Under the pieces are notes generated by a model. That model saw only the letters and a program-made list of their open reading frames with translations, was not told where the DNA came from and searched no databases. This document shows positions 47,391-55,695 of a DNA stretch of 64,000 bases, piece by piece. The stretch is from Geodermatophilus siccatus (GTDB taxonomy: Bacteria > Actinomycetota > Actinomycetes > Mycobacteriales > Geodermatophilaceae): assembly GCF_900103785.1 (NCBI RefSeq), contig NZ_FNHE01000001.1, positions 248,001 through 312,000 of the forward strand. Reading direction: 5' to 3'. Each line of letters starts with the position of its first letter. The stretch's first letter is position 1. The position numbers and the translations under genes were made by a program.

Positions 47391-47451
47391 TCGCCGACGT
47401 GGCGCAGCAGTCCCCGCCTGGCGCTGCGGGGCGAGGTCGGCGACCGACCGC

Positions 47452-48222
47452 TCACCTCGGAGCGGTGAGGATGCGGGGGCCGTCGTCGGTGACCGCCACG
47501 GTGTGCTCGACGTGCGCCGCGCGGCTGCCGTCGGCGCTGTACAGCGTCCACCCGTCGGCGGCGACCCGGTAGTCGTCGCTGCCGCCCGCCAGGAACCAGG
47601 GCTCGATCGCGATCACCAACCCCGGACGCAGCGGCAGCCCGCGGCCGGGGCGGCCCTCGTTCGGGACGGACGGCGGCTCGTGCATCGAGCGGCCCACGCC
47701 GTGACCGCCCTGGTCGGTGTTGATCCCGCACCCGCCGGCCCGGCCTACCGCGCCGATCGCCGCGGAGATGTCGCCGACCCGGTTGCCGACGACGGCCGCG
47801 GCGACCCCGGCCGCCAGCGCGCGCTCGGTGGTCGCGACGAGCTCGAGGTCCTCCGGCCGGGGCGTGCCCACCGGGAAGGTGATCGCGGCATCGCCCACCC
47901 AGCCGTCGAGGGTGGCCCCGGCGTCCACGCTGAGCAGGTCGCCGTCCTCCAGCTCCTGCGGGGTCGGGATGCCGTGCAACGCGACGTCGTTGACCGACAG
48001 GCAGACGACGCCGGGGAACGGCGGCGTGGTGGCCAGCGGCGCGTACCCGAGGAACGGCGAGGAGGCGCCGGCGTCGGCGAGGACGGCGCGGGCCACCTCG
48101 TCCAGCTGGGTGAGCCGGACACCCGGGGCCGCGGCGGCACGGACGGCGGCCAGCATGTCGGCCACGACCGCTCCGGCGGCGCGCATCGCGTCCAGCTCGC
48201 CCTGCGTGCGCAACTCGATCAA
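47452..48222 (-). CDS. map: Type I methionine aminopeptidase
   Basis: 256 residues. Metal ligands are all visible: two Asp in LLSVDAGATLDGWVGDAAITF-region (SVDAGA and VGDAAITF), His in QGGHGVGRSMHEPP, Glu in IAIEPWF and Glu in HVEHTVAV. It removes the initiator Met from nascent proteins. TTG 48222 is the start: GAGGAGGACCG lies directly before it and the next codons (IELRTQGELDAMR) are the family N-terminus. No ATG or GTG fits. Confidence 0.95.
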   Translation of the reverse strand: MIELRTQGELDAMRAAGAVVADMLAAVRAAAAPGVRLTQLDEVARAVLADAGASSPFLGYAPLATTPPFPGVVCLSVNDVALHGIPTPQELEDGDLLSVDAGATLDGWVGDAAITFPVGTPRPEDLELVATTERALAAGVAAAVVGNRVGDISAAIGAVGRAGGCGINTDQGGHGVGRSMHEPPSVPNEGRPGRGLPLRPGLVIAIEPWFLAGGSDDYRVAADGWTLYSADGSRAAHVEHTVAVTDDGPRILTAPR

Positions 48223-48313
48223 CGGTCCTCCTCGGGCGGCGGGATCGGCGATCCCACACGGACACGGGCCCACGAGCGTGCGAGATCGGTGCTCTCGTCG
48301 GCGAGTCGGGAGC

Positions 48314-49183
48314 TCAACTCGCGAGCTGCTCCTCGAACCAGGCCCGCGCGCGGGCGTTGCCCGCCCGGCCCCGCTCCCCCGCCGCCCGCACCCGTTCGGC
48401 CAGCTCGCCGGACAGGCAGCGCGCCAGGGCGGCGTCGAGTGCCTCGGCGGTGAGCTCCTCGGCGGGCAGGACGAGCGGCCAGTCCAGCGCCGCGGCCTGG
48501 CTGGTGACCTTGGCGCCGCCGGCGATCGGGTCGCAGGCGACGACCGGCCGGCCGTGCTTGAGGCCGAGCACCAGCGCGTGCAGCCGCATGCTCACCACCA
48601 CGTCGGCCCGGCGCACCAGCGCCTCGACCTGGGCCGGACGGCGGGCGTGCGGCTTCTCGTAGAGGTCCATGTCGAGCTCGAACCAGGGCAGCGCGCGGTC
48701 GGCCAGCCACTCCTCGATGGCGTCGCGGACCCGACCGGCCTGACTGCGCTCCCCGTACTCGCCCTGCACCGGCGTGAACGCCACTGCGATCACCGGCACC
48801 TGCGGCTCCGGGCCCTCGACGGCGAGGTCCGGGCGGGCCAGCCCCGCGGCGTCGCGCTCCCACACCCGGTCGAACAGGACCCGTGCGGACTCCTGCACCA
48901 CCGACACGTTGACCGCCCAGCGCTGTGCGCCGGCGAAGGTCTCGGTGAGCTCGCGCAGCAGCGGCCGGTCGGCCAAGGGGCCGCTGACGAACACCAGGTG
49001 CGTGTAGGCGGCCGGGTCGACGTCCCGCCAGTCCACGCCGCGCTCCATGTACGGCGCCCAGGCGACGTCGTGGTCGACGCCCAGGTCGGTGAGCCACCGG
49101 GCCACCACGTCGGCGCCCAGTTCGTCGCCGACGGTGGCGATCACCTCGTCGAAGGAGAACCACCCGGCGACCAGCACACGCAT
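48314..49183 (-). CDS. Polysaccharide pyruvyl transferase family protein
   Basis: 289 residues. The C-terminal half has the family signature RADVVVSMRLHALVLGLKHGRPVVA and PIAGGAKVTSQ. The N-terminal part (MRVLVAGWFSFDEVIATVGD, then DHDVAWAPYMERGVDW) is Rossmann-like. CsaB/WcaK-type enzymes transfer pyruvate ketals to cell-wall sugars; no partner genes are near, so the substrate is open. ATG 49183; a GTG six bases upstream is an alternative. Confidence 0.85.
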   Translation of the reverse strand: MRVLVAGWFSFDEVIATVGDELGADVVARWLTDLGVDHDVAWAPYMERGVDWRDVDPAAYTHLVFVSGPLADRPLLRELTETFAGAQRWAVNVSVVQESARVLFDRVWERDAAGLARPDLAVEGPEPQVPVIAVAFTPVQGEYGERSQAGRVRDAIEEWLADRALPWFELDMDLYEKPHARRPAQVEALVRRADVVVSMRLHALVLGLKHGRPVVACDPIAGGAKVTSQAAALDWPLVLPAEELTAEALDAALARCLSGELAERVRAAGERGRAGNARARAWFEEQLAS

Positions 49184-49283
49184 GGTCACCAGACTCGCAC
49201 CGACGGGTGACCGGGACCCGTCGGGGGAACGAGATCCTGGTCGCAGCGGTTGCCCGACCGCCGACCGACCCCGAGGAGGACCC

Positions 49284-49793
49284 GTGAGCGACACCGCCGG
49301 CGACCTGGACCTGTCCGCCATCGAGCGAGAGCGCACCCGGATCCGGGAGGCGCACCTCAAGCCCTCGGGCGAGCGGCCGGCGTCGACCGCACGCGGCCTG
49401 CACCACACCGCGCTGATCAGCAGCGACGTCGAGCGCACGGTCCGCTTCTACCAGGACGTGCTCGGCTTCCCGCTGACCGAGCTGATCGAGAACCGCGACT
49501 ACCCCGGTTCGTCGCACTTCTTCTTCGACATCGGCAACGGCAACCTGATCGCCTTCTTCGACTTCCCCGGCCTGGACGTCGGCCCCTACGCCGAGGTGCT
49601 CGGCGGGCTGCACCACATGGCCATCAGCGTCGACCCCGAGCGCTGGTCCGAGCTGGTGCAGCGGCTGACCGCCGCCGACGTGCCGCACGAGGTGCACAGC
49701 GGCGTCTCGGTCTACTTCCGCGACCCCGACGGCGCACGCATCGAGCTGATCGCCGACCCGCTCGGTGAGATGTACGGCCACCAGGTCCTCTGA
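49284..49793 (+). CDS. VOC family protein (extradiol dioxygenase-like)
   Basis: 169 residues. Metal-binding pattern from two VOC modules: RGLHHTALISSDVERTVRFYQ, FFDIGNGNLIAFFDFPGLD, GGLHHMAISVDPERW and YFRDPDGARIELIADP; the two HH and the Glu are the probable metal ligands. GTG start with GAGGAGGACCC. The N-terminal 30 residues are a helical extension. Confidence 0.88.
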   Translation: MSDTAGDLDLSAIERERTRIREAHLKPSGERPASTARGLHHTALISSDVERTVRFYQDVLGFPLTELIENRDYPGSSHFFFDIGNGNLIAFFDFPGLDVGPYAEVLGGLHHMAISVDPERWSELVQRLTAADVPHEVHSGVSVYFRDPDGARIELIADPLGEMYGHQVL

Positions 49794-49818
49794 GGGGGAG
49801 CCCGTCCCGGCCGCCGCT

Positions 49819-50106
49819 TCAGGCGGAGGCGTCGACCAGGTCGGCGTAGTCGGGGTGCCGGTCGATCCAGGCGCGGACGAACGAGCAGCGCGGCACCACC
49901 TGCCGCCCGTGTGCCCGGACGTCGTCCAGCGCGCCGCGGACCAGCGTGCTGCCCACGCCGCTGCCCTCGGCGTCGGGGTCGACCTCGGTGTGGGTGAACA
50001 CCACCCGGTCGCCCCGCCGCTGGTAGTTGGCCAGGCCGAGCACGCGGTCGCCGGCACGGGCCTCGTAGCGGCCGGCCTCGGGGACGTCGGTGACGGTGAG
50101 CTCCAT
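49819..50106 (-). CDS. Small GNAT-type N-acetyltransferase (YidJ/Gtn-like)
   Basis: 95 residues. Short single-module GNAT (GDRVLGLANYQRRGDRVVFT, HTEVDPDAEGSGVGSTLVRG, SFVRAWIDRHPDYADLV), matching the truncated human GNAT/YjdJ-like group. Function unknown. ATG start. Convergent with the VOC gene; a composite palindromic repeat lies just upstream of its start. Confidence 0.88.
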   Translation of the reverse strand: MELTVTDVPEAGRYEARAGDRVLGLANYQRRGDRVVFTHTEVDPDAEGSGVGSTLVRGALDDVRAHGRQVVPRCSFVRAWIDRHPDYADLVDASA

Positions 50107-50121
50107 GCCGGCACATTCTCC

Positions 50122-50222
50122 TCGGCCCCGTCCAGGGCACCGCCCCGAGCCTGCGGGGGTGGGAGGACGGGCGGCCCGGCAGGGTCCCGCCGCGAGCGCG
50201 CGAGCGGTGGGCAGGGGGTCCT
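50122..50222 (-). repeat. Two-unit composite palindromic repeat (reverse orientation)
   Basis: The reverse complement reads GGACCCCCTGCCCACCGCTC ... GCGGCGGGACCCTGCCGGG then CGTCCTCCCACCCCCGCAGG ... CCTGGACGGGGCCG, the same two units in the same order as at 9461-9570. It lies between the P450-ferredoxin operon and a small GNAT gene. Confidence 0.75.
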
Positions 50223-50226
50223 GCCA

Positions 50227-50418
50227 TCAGTCGGCGAGCCCCAGCGCCCCGGTCGGGCACTGGGCGACGGCGTCCCGGACGGCGTCCTCGTCGGCCTGCC
50301 CCGGCTGCGGCCGCAGCACCCGGACGACGCCGTCCTCCCCGACCTCGAAGACGTCCGGCGCCAGGAGCTCGCAGGTGCCCGAACCGACGCAGACGTCGAG
50401 GTCGGCCTCGACGCGCAT
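50227..50418 (-). CDS. 3Fe-4S ferredoxin
   Basis: 63 residues. Cys10, Cys16 and Cys54 (VCVGSGTC and QCPTGAL) with the fourth position replaced by Gly, giving a 3Fe-4S cluster as in actinobacterial P450 ferredoxins. It passes electrons to the P450 encoded directly upstream. The ATG overlaps the P450 stop by one base (TGATG), so the two are translationally coupled. Confidence 0.93.
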   Translation of the reverse strand: MRVEADLDVCVGSGTCELLAPDVFEVGEDGVVRVLRPQPGQADEDAVRDAVAQCPTGALGLAD

Positions 50419-51707
50419 CAGCGCCCTCGACCCAGCCGGGCCGGCAGCCGCTTGACGCCGTTGACGAACGACGACCGAAGCCGGTCCGGCTCGCCGGTGA
50501 CCTCGAGGTCGGGCAACTGGTCGAGCAGCGCCCGGAAGGTCACCGCCAGCTCCCGGCGGGCCAGGTGCGCGCCGAGGCAGAAGTGCGGCCCCTTCGACCC
50601 GAACCCGACGTGCGGGTTGGGGTCACGGGCCAGGTCGAGGACCTCCGGGTCCCGGAACACGGCCGGGTCGCGGTTGGCGGCGGCGTAGAGGAGCAGGAAC
50701 TTGTCGCCCTCTCGGAAGCGGTGACCGTTGACCTCGCCGTCCCGGGTGGCGGTGCGCCGCATCCAGGTGACCGGGCTGGTCCAGCGCACCACCTCCTCGA
50801 CGGCGGTGCGGTCCAGCCGCGGGTCGGCCGCCCACCGCGCCCGCTGGTCGGGGTGCTCGTGCAGCGCCAGCACACCCTGGGAGATGGCGTTGCGGGTCGT
50901 CTCGTTGCCGGCGACCAGCAGCAGGATGAAGAACGACGCGATCTCCTGGTTCGACAGCCGCTCGCCGTCGACCTCGGTGGTGACCAGCGCGGTGGTGAGG
51001 TCCGACCGCGGGCGCTCCAGCCGCTCGGCGGCCAGCCGCTCCATGAGACCGGCGAGCTCCATGCCGGCCAGCAGGAAGGCGGTGACCGGGTCGTTCTCGT
51101 CCTCGATGAGCTCGGGGTCCCCGCCGGAGAGGATGACGTTGGACCGCGCGAGCACCATGGCGCGGTCCTCCTCCGGGACGCCCATCATGTCGCAGATGAC
51201 CCGCAGCGGGATCGGTGCGGCGACGTCGGTGACGACGTCGATCGACCCGCCCTGCGCCTCCGCCGTCCGCCGGGCACGGGTCAGCACGTCGTCGACGACC
51301 GCACGGACGCCGTCCACCAGCTGCTCGAGCATGCGCGGGGTGAACGCCTTGGAGACGATGCGCCGGATCTTGGCGTGCCGGGGGTCGTCCATGCTGATCA
51401 GCGAGCCGTAGAACTCGTTGAGGTCGGCCGGGACGTCGGGGATGGACACCGCGCCGCGGCCCGAGCAGAAGACCTCCGGCTGCGAGCTGATCGCCTCCAG
51501 GTCGGCGTAGCGGGTGACGGCCCAGTAACCGGGCCCGACCGGGATCCCCGGCATCTCGGGCTCGGCGAAGAACGCGAAGGGTCGCTCCCTGCGCAGGGCC
51601 GCGAAGGTCGCGTACCGCACCGACGGCGGCCCGATCCACCAGTCCCGGTCGGAGAGGTCGACCGCGTCGAGGTCGACGGGCCCGGACGGAACGGCCTCAA
51701 CGGTCAC
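50418..51707 (-). CDS. Cytochrome P450 (CYP124/125/142-like)
   Basis: 429 residues. I-helix LLLVAGNETTRNAISQG, K-helix VEEVVRWTSPVTWMRR, heme loop HVGFGSKGPHFCLGAHLARRE with Cys377. The AGNETTRNA motif and RRTATRDGEVNGHRF are typical of the mycobacterial CYP124/CYP125/CYP142 group, which hydroxylates cholesterol side chains and methyl-branched lipids. Substrate here is inferred only by class. Its ferredoxin follows. GTG start. Confidence 0.93.
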   Translation of the reverse strand: MTVEAVPSGPVDLDAVDLSDRDWWIGPPSVRYATFAALRRERPFAFFAEPEMPGIPVGPGYWAVTRYADLEAISSQPEVFCSGRGAVSIPDVPADLNEFYGSLISMDDPRHAKIRRIVSKAFTPRMLEQLVDGVRAVVDDVLTRARRTAEAQGGSIDVVTDVAAPIPLRVICDMMGVPEEDRAMVLARSNVILSGGDPELIEDENDPVTAFLLAGMELAGLMERLAAERLERPRSDLTTALVTTEVDGERLSNQEIASFFILLLVAGNETTRNAISQGVLALHEHPDQRARWAADPRLDRTAVEEVVRWTSPVTWMRRTATRDGEVNGHRFREGDKFLLLYAAANRDPAVFRDPEVLDLARDPNPHVGFGSKGPHFCLGAHLARRELAVTFRALLDQLPDLEVTGEPDRLRSSFVNGVKRLPARLGRGR

Positions 51708-51798
51708 GGGTGCCCTCCCTGGGAGCGTCGGTGACCGCGACGTTAGGGAGCCGGCCGGTGACGCACAACACCCTCGGGGCGGCCGGCAGCACGACGAC

Positions 51799-51832
51799 GG
51801 AGGGCCCGGTCACCGTGGTGACCGGGCCCTCC
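51799..51832 (-). terminator. Terminator of the first tRNA-fMet gene
   Basis: Perfect 15-bp stem GGAGGGCCCGGTCAC / GTGACCGGGCCCTCC with a 4-nt loop, five bases past the tRNA 3' end on the minus strand. Confidence 0.75.
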
Positions 51833-51837
51833 GCACG

Positions 51838-51914
51838 TGGTAGCGGGGACAGGATTCGAACCTGTGACCTCTGGGTTATGAGCCCAGCGAGCTACCGAGC
51901 TGCTCCACCCCGCG
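51838..51914 (-). tRNA. Initiator tRNA-fMet (CAT), copy 1
   Basis: 77 nt on the minus strand including an encoded 3' CCA. Anticodon CAT in the loop CTCATAA. It is an initiator by the three G-C pairs closing the anticodon stem (CTGGG/CCCAG) and by the unpaired C1-U72 end (CGCGGGG...CCCCGCTA). T arm is ACAGG TTCGAAT CCTGT. It differs from the copy at 61318 only in one T-stem base pair (A-T instead of G-C) plus flanking sequence. Confidence 0.97.
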
Positions 51915-51925
51915 TCGGTGACTCC

Positions 51926-51931
51926 ACCATA
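51926..51931 (-). promoter_or_regulatory. tRNA-fMet copy 1 -10 box
   Basis: TATGGT on the minus strand, 11 bases before the tRNA 5' end. The sister copy has the same box at 61406-61411 at the same distance, so the promoter was duplicated with the gene. Confidence 0.55.
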
Positions 51932-51948
51932 CACGTCCCGCCGGGACC

Positions 51949-52356
51949 TCAGAGCGTGCCGGTGTAGACGACCGTCTCGGCCACCTGCGCCAGCCGGATG
52001 TTCCGCCGCATGCTCTCCTGCCGGAGCAGCTCGAAGGCCTGCTCCTCGGGGACGTGCAGCCGCTCGAGCAGGATGCCGACGGCCATCCCGATGCGGCGGT
52101 TGCTCGCCAACGCCCGTTCGAGGTTGTCGGCCCGGCGCTCGGCCGTCTCCGCCCGGGCGCGCAGCTCGGCGAGCTCGGTGGCGCTCGCCGCAGCGGCCGA
52201 CCGTCCACCGCGGTCGGTGAGTTCCCGGTGCTGCTGCCGCCTCGTCTCGATCTGGACCCGCAGCTCCGCGGCGCGGACCCGTGCCTCCTGGTTCCAGGTC
52301 CGCAGCGCTGGCAGGTCCACGGACGACGGCTCGCCGGTCTCGGTGCTGTGGGTCAT
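51949..52356 (-). CDS. ANTAR domain RNA-binding regulator
   Basis: 135 residues. A coiled-coil N-terminal helix (20-80) is followed by an ANTAR domain (about 80-133): LERALASNRRIGMAVGILLE and HVPEEQAFELLRQESMRRNI. ANTAR proteins bind paired hexaloop hairpins in mRNA leaders and prevent termination. There is no receiver or GAF sensing domain, so its input is unclear; coiled-coil pairing with a kinase-controlled partner such as the PdtaS system is possible but inferred. ATG start; upstream gap of 111 bp to the transporter gene. Confidence 0.9.
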   Translation of the reverse strand: MTHSTETGEPSSVDLPALRTWNQEARVRAAELRVQIETRRQQHRELTDRGGRSAAAASATELAELRARAETAERRADNLERALASNRRIGMAVGILLERLHVPEEQAFELLRQESMRRNIRLAQVAETVVYTGTL

Positions 52357-52467
52357 CGGGGGTCGTCGGCTCCCTGGGGCGCGGGCAGCAGGGGCACTGG
52401 GCTGGACCCCGGCTGTAGTGACTCCAGTATGGCCACCCCCCGGTCCGCCGCCGCCGACCGCGGGGCG

Positions 52468-53391
52468 TCAGACGGGTTCCGGCGCTCCGGCCCGGGCCGG
52501 CTCCCCGGCGTCCGACGCCGTCCTCCCGGGCAGGGTCCGGCGTGCCCGGCCCCGCACCAGCCGCGACAGGGCCGTGGTCTGACCGAACGCCGCCGTCAGC
52601 CGGTCGAGGAAGATCGCGAGCAGGACGACGGCGAGACCGCCCTCGAACCCGGAGGCGACGTCGAGCTGGGTCACCGCCCGGACCACGACCGCGCCGAGAC
52701 CCGCGGCGCCGAGCAGTCCGGCCGTGACCACCATCGACAGCGCCAGCATGATCACCTGGTTGATGCCGGCCATGATCGACGGCAGCGCGAGCGGCAGCTG
52801 GACCTCCCGCAGGATCTGGCCGGGCCGGGCACCGAAGGCGTGTGCCGCCTCCACGACCTCCCGGTCGACCTGCCGGATGCCGAGCTCGGTCAGCCGCACG
52901 CCGGGCGGGATGGCGAACAGGATCGTCGCCACGACGCCGGGCACGACGCCCACGCCGAAGAAGAACACGGCCGGGATGAGGTAGACGAACACCGGCGTCG
53001 TCTGCATGGAGTCCAGCACCGGCCGGACGACGACGCTGACCGCCCGGTTCCGGGCCGCCAGGATGCCGATCGGCACCCCGATCGCCGTGGCGATCACCGC
53101 CGCCACCAGGACCAGCGCGAGGGTCTGCATCGTCTCGACCCACAGCTCCAGCGAGACCACGAGCAGGAACGCCAGCACCGTGTAGAGCGCCAGCCCCCAC
53201 CCGCGGACCACGAGGGCGATCAGCGTGAAGACGACGATCCACACCACTGGCGGCGCTGTCGCCAGCACGCCGGTCAGGCCGTCGACGAGGACCTGCATGA
53301 CCGCGGAGATGGCGTCGAACAGCCACGGCACCGTGGCCAGCAGCCAGTCGATGAGGTCCGCGACCCACCGACCGAGCGGGATGTCCGGCAC
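52468..53391 (-). CDS. proW: Glycine betaine/proline-type ABC transporter permease
   Basis: 307 residues. Six to seven membrane segments between 20 and 270; the EAA loop is in EAAHAFGARPGQILREVQLP. An N-terminal extension with two helices (18-60) as in ProW. GTG 53391, two bases after the ATPase stop, so the permease and ATPase are one transcriptional unit. It passes betaine-type osmolytes or related quaternary ammonium compounds. Confidence 0.93.
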   Translation of the reverse strand: MPDIPLGRWVADLIDWLLATVPWLFDAISAVMQVLVDGLTGVLATAPPVVWIVVFTLIALVVRGWGLALYTVLAFLLVVSLELWVETMQTLALVLVAAVIATAIGVPIGILAARNRAVSVVVRPVLDSMQTTPVFVYLIPAVFFFGVGVVPGVVATILFAIPPGVRLTELGIRQVDREVVEAAHAFGARPGQILREVQLPLALPSIMAGINQVIMLALSMVVTAGLLGAAGLGAVVVRAVTQLDVASGFEGGLAVVLLAIFLDRLTAAFGQTTALSRLVRGRARRTLPGRTASDAGEPARAGAPEPV

Positions 53392-53393
53392 GA

Positions 53394-54596
53394 TCAGGCC
53401 CCCCGTCGCGCGGGGACGGCGGCCAGCGCGTCGAGCACTGCCGCACGGGGCACCACGCCCAGCAGCCGGCCGTCGTCGTCCACGACCCCCAGCGGCACCG
53501 CGGAGCGGCCGACCAGGTGGACGAACTCGACCAGCGGGCGATCGGGTGCGGTCGTGGCGAAGTCGGCGACCAGCTCCTGCGGGCCGAGTGCCGTCCGGCC
53601 CTCCTGCAGCGCGCGGGCCAGCAGGTCGTCGCGAGCCACCCCGGCGATCCGCCCGTCCTCGCCGAGCACGTAGACGCCGTTGGCCTCGGCGGCACCGAGG
53701 GCACGCAGCACCTCCCCCGCCGGCTGCCCGAGCCGGGCGGTCAGCCGCGGCTCGCGCAGCAGGTCACCGGCGGTGAGCACGCGGGTGCGGTCCACGTCGG
53801 AGGTGAAGTCGGCGACGTAGTCGTCGGCCGGCGCGGAGATGATCTCCGGTCCGGTGCCCAGCTGCACCGTGCGCCCGTCCTTGAGCATCAGGATGCGGTC
53901 CCCCAGCCGCATGGCCTCGTTGAGGTCGTGCGTGATGAAGACGATCGTCTTGTGCAGCTCGGTCTGCAGCCGCACCAGCAGGTCCTGCATGTCGCGCCGG
54001 ATGAGCGGGTCGAGGGCCGAGAACGGCTCGTCCATGAGCAGCACCTCGGAGTCGGCGGCGAGCGCGCGGGCCAGGCCCACGCGCTGCTGCATCCCCCCGG
54101 AGAGCTGGTCGGGCCGCGCGTCGGCCCGCTCCAGCAGCCCCACCGTGCGCAGCGCCCAGTCGGCACGCTCGCGCTGCTCGGCCGCGCCGATCCCCCGGAT
54201 CTTGAGCGCGTAGGCCGCGTTCTCCCGCACGGTGCGGTGCGGCAGCAGCGCGAAGTGCTGGAACACCATGCTGACCTTCTCGTTGCGCAGCGTGCGCAGG
54301 TCGGCGTCGCTGAGCGCCCGCAGGTCCTGGCCGTCGACCTCGATGGTGCCCGCGCTGGGCTCGATGAGCCGGTTGAGCAGCCGGACCAGCGTCGACTTCC
54401 CCGACCCGGACAGGCCCATGATGACGAACAGCTCCCCGCGCTCGACGGTGAAGCCCACGTCGTGGACGGCGAGCGTGCTCCCCGTCCGCCGCTGGACCTC
54501 GTCGCGACCGACGCCCTCACCGGCCAGCCGCAGCGCCTCCTGCTCGCGCGCGCCGAAGACCTTCGTCAGCCCGGTCGCCCGCAACACCGGCGGCAC
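53394..54596 (-). CDS. proV: Glycine betaine/proline-type ABC transporter ATPase
   Basis: 400 residues. Walker A GLSGSGKST, signature LSGGMQQRVGLA, Walker B VLLMDEPFSALDPL; the C-terminal 110 residues form two CBS-like domains (LTAGDLLREPRLTARLG, VPRAAVLDAL), which in OpuA/ProV sense ionic strength. The N-terminal insertion REQEALRLAGEGVGRDEVQ before the strand marks the ProV class (REQEALRL). GTG start two bases after the binding-protein stop. Confidence 0.93.
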   Translation of the reverse strand: MPPVLRATGLTKVFGAREQEALRLAGEGVGRDEVQRRTGSTLAVHDVGFTVERGELFVIMGLSGSGKSTLVRLLNRLIEPSAGTIEVDGQDLRALSDADLRTLRNEKVSMVFQHFALLPHRTVRENAAYALKIRGIGAAEQRERADWALRTVGLLERADARPDQLSGGMQQRVGLARALAADSEVLLMDEPFSALDPLIRRDMQDLLVRLQTELHKTIVFITHDLNEAMRLGDRILMLKDGRTVQLGTGPEIISAPADDYVADFTSDVDRTRVLTAGDLLREPRLTARLGQPAGEVLRALGAAEANGVYVLGEDGRIAGVARDDLLARALQEGRTALGPQELVADFATTAPDRPLVEFVHLVGRSAVPLGVVDDDGRLLGVVPRAAVLDALAAVPARRGA

Positions 54597-54598
54597 GG

Positions 54599-55561
54599 TC
54601 AGCCCACCCACTCGTCGATCTGGTCGGCGTGGTCGTCGACCCACTGCCGCGCGACCTCCGTGACGTCCTCGCCGTCGACGTCGACCTGCTTCTGCATCTG
54701 CTCCATCTCCTCGACGGAGATGCGCAGGTCGACGAGCAGGTCGGCGAAGCCGGGCGCCTGGTCCTGCAGCTCGGTGCTGGCGGCGATGTTCGCGCTGTAC
54801 GACGGCATCGCGCAGGCGCCGTCGCCCTCGGGCGCCAGGCAGCCCTCGGTGTAGGGCGTGGGCTCCTCCAGCTGGACCATGTCGTACTGCGCGAAGACGG
54901 CGTGCGGGTGGTACAGGTACAGCACGATCGGCTCCTCGCGGCTGTAGCTGTTCTCCAGCTGCGCCAGCTCTGCCGCCTCGCTGGAGACGACGTGCTCCAG
55001 CGAGATCCCGTAGCCCTGTAGCCGCTTGGCGTTCTGCTCGGTGGTGATGTAGCCGGGGTCGGCGTCGTAGAACTTGTTGCCCAGCGGCCCGGCGTAGTCG
55101 TTGAGCTGGGTCACGCTGGTCAGGCCCTCGAGCGGGCCGCCGGGCGCGACGGCGTAGGCGGGCACGAACCAGCCCTGCGCGGCGTCGCCGTAGGTCTCCG
55201 ACACGATCTCGACCCGGTCGCGGGCGCTGTCGGCGAGCTCCTGCTGGTTGGGCAGCGCGACCTCCGTCAGCAGGTCGATGTCACCGCGCTGCGCGCCCGC
55301 CCACGCGGCAGCCGGGTCCAGCTGCGTCGTCTGCAGCGTCGCCACGCCCAGCTCGGGACGGTCGGCGGCGATCTCGCTGAGGATGGAGTTGGTCAGGCCG
55401 GCGGCCGTCCAGCTGAACTGGGCGGTCTGGACGGTGATGCCGTCCCCACCGCCGACCGCACTGTCGGCGCCCTCCTCGGCGCTGCACCCGGCGGCGGTCG
55501 CGGCGAGGAGAGCGGCCAGCGCCACCGCGGATGCGCGGGGACGGATCGTGGTGTGCAGCAT
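54599..55561 (-). CDS. Glycine betaine-type ABC transporter substrate-binding lipoprotein
   Basis: 320 residues. Lipoprotein signal peptide with lipobox LLAATAAGCS (Cys at about 26), then a periplasmic-binding-protein fold of the OpuAC type (VQTAQFSWTAAGLTNSILSE, LYLYHPHAVFAQYDMVQLEE). Trp/Tyr/Phe-rich loops suit binding of a trimethylammonium or dimethylsulfonium group. It donates to the permease/ATPase encoded next. Upstream, across a 13-bp hairpin, is the TauD-like gene, so the ligand could be a sulfur compound; this is an inference. Confidence 0.9.
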   Translation of the reverse strand: MLHTTIRPRASAVALAALLAATAAGCSAEEGADSAVGGGDGITVQTAQFSWTAAGLTNSILSEIAADRPELGVATLQTTQLDPAAAWAGAQRGDIDLLTEVALPNQQELADSARDRVEIVSETYGDAAQGWFVPAYAVAPGGPLEGLTSVTQLNDYAGPLGNKFYDADPGYITTEQNAKRLQGYGISLEHVVSSEAAELAQLENSYSREEPIVLYLYHPHAVFAQYDMVQLEEPTPYTEGCLAPEGDGACAMPSYSANIAASTELQDQAPGFADLLVDLRISVEEMEQMQKQVDVDGEDVTEVARQWVDDHADQIDEWVG

Positions 55562-55619
55562 GGGGTCTTCTCTCGTTGTGGCGCCGGGCGCGGGCTCGCC
55601 GGCGTGGTGGTCGTGCGAC

Positions 55620-55650
55620 GAGGCGCAGGCCCTCGAGGGGCCTGCGCCTC
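55620..55650 (-). terminator. Hairpin between tauD-like and binding-protein genes
   Basis: Perfect 13-bp stem GAGGCGCAGGCCC / GGGCCTGCGCCTC with a 5-nt loop, in the 134-bp gap downstream of the dioxygenase. It could terminate the dioxygenase mRNA or attenuate read-through into the transporter. Confidence 0.6.
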
Positions 55651-55695
55651 GCCGTGCGGTCAGTTCTCTGGGACGAGCGTCGTGCAGGTGCCCGG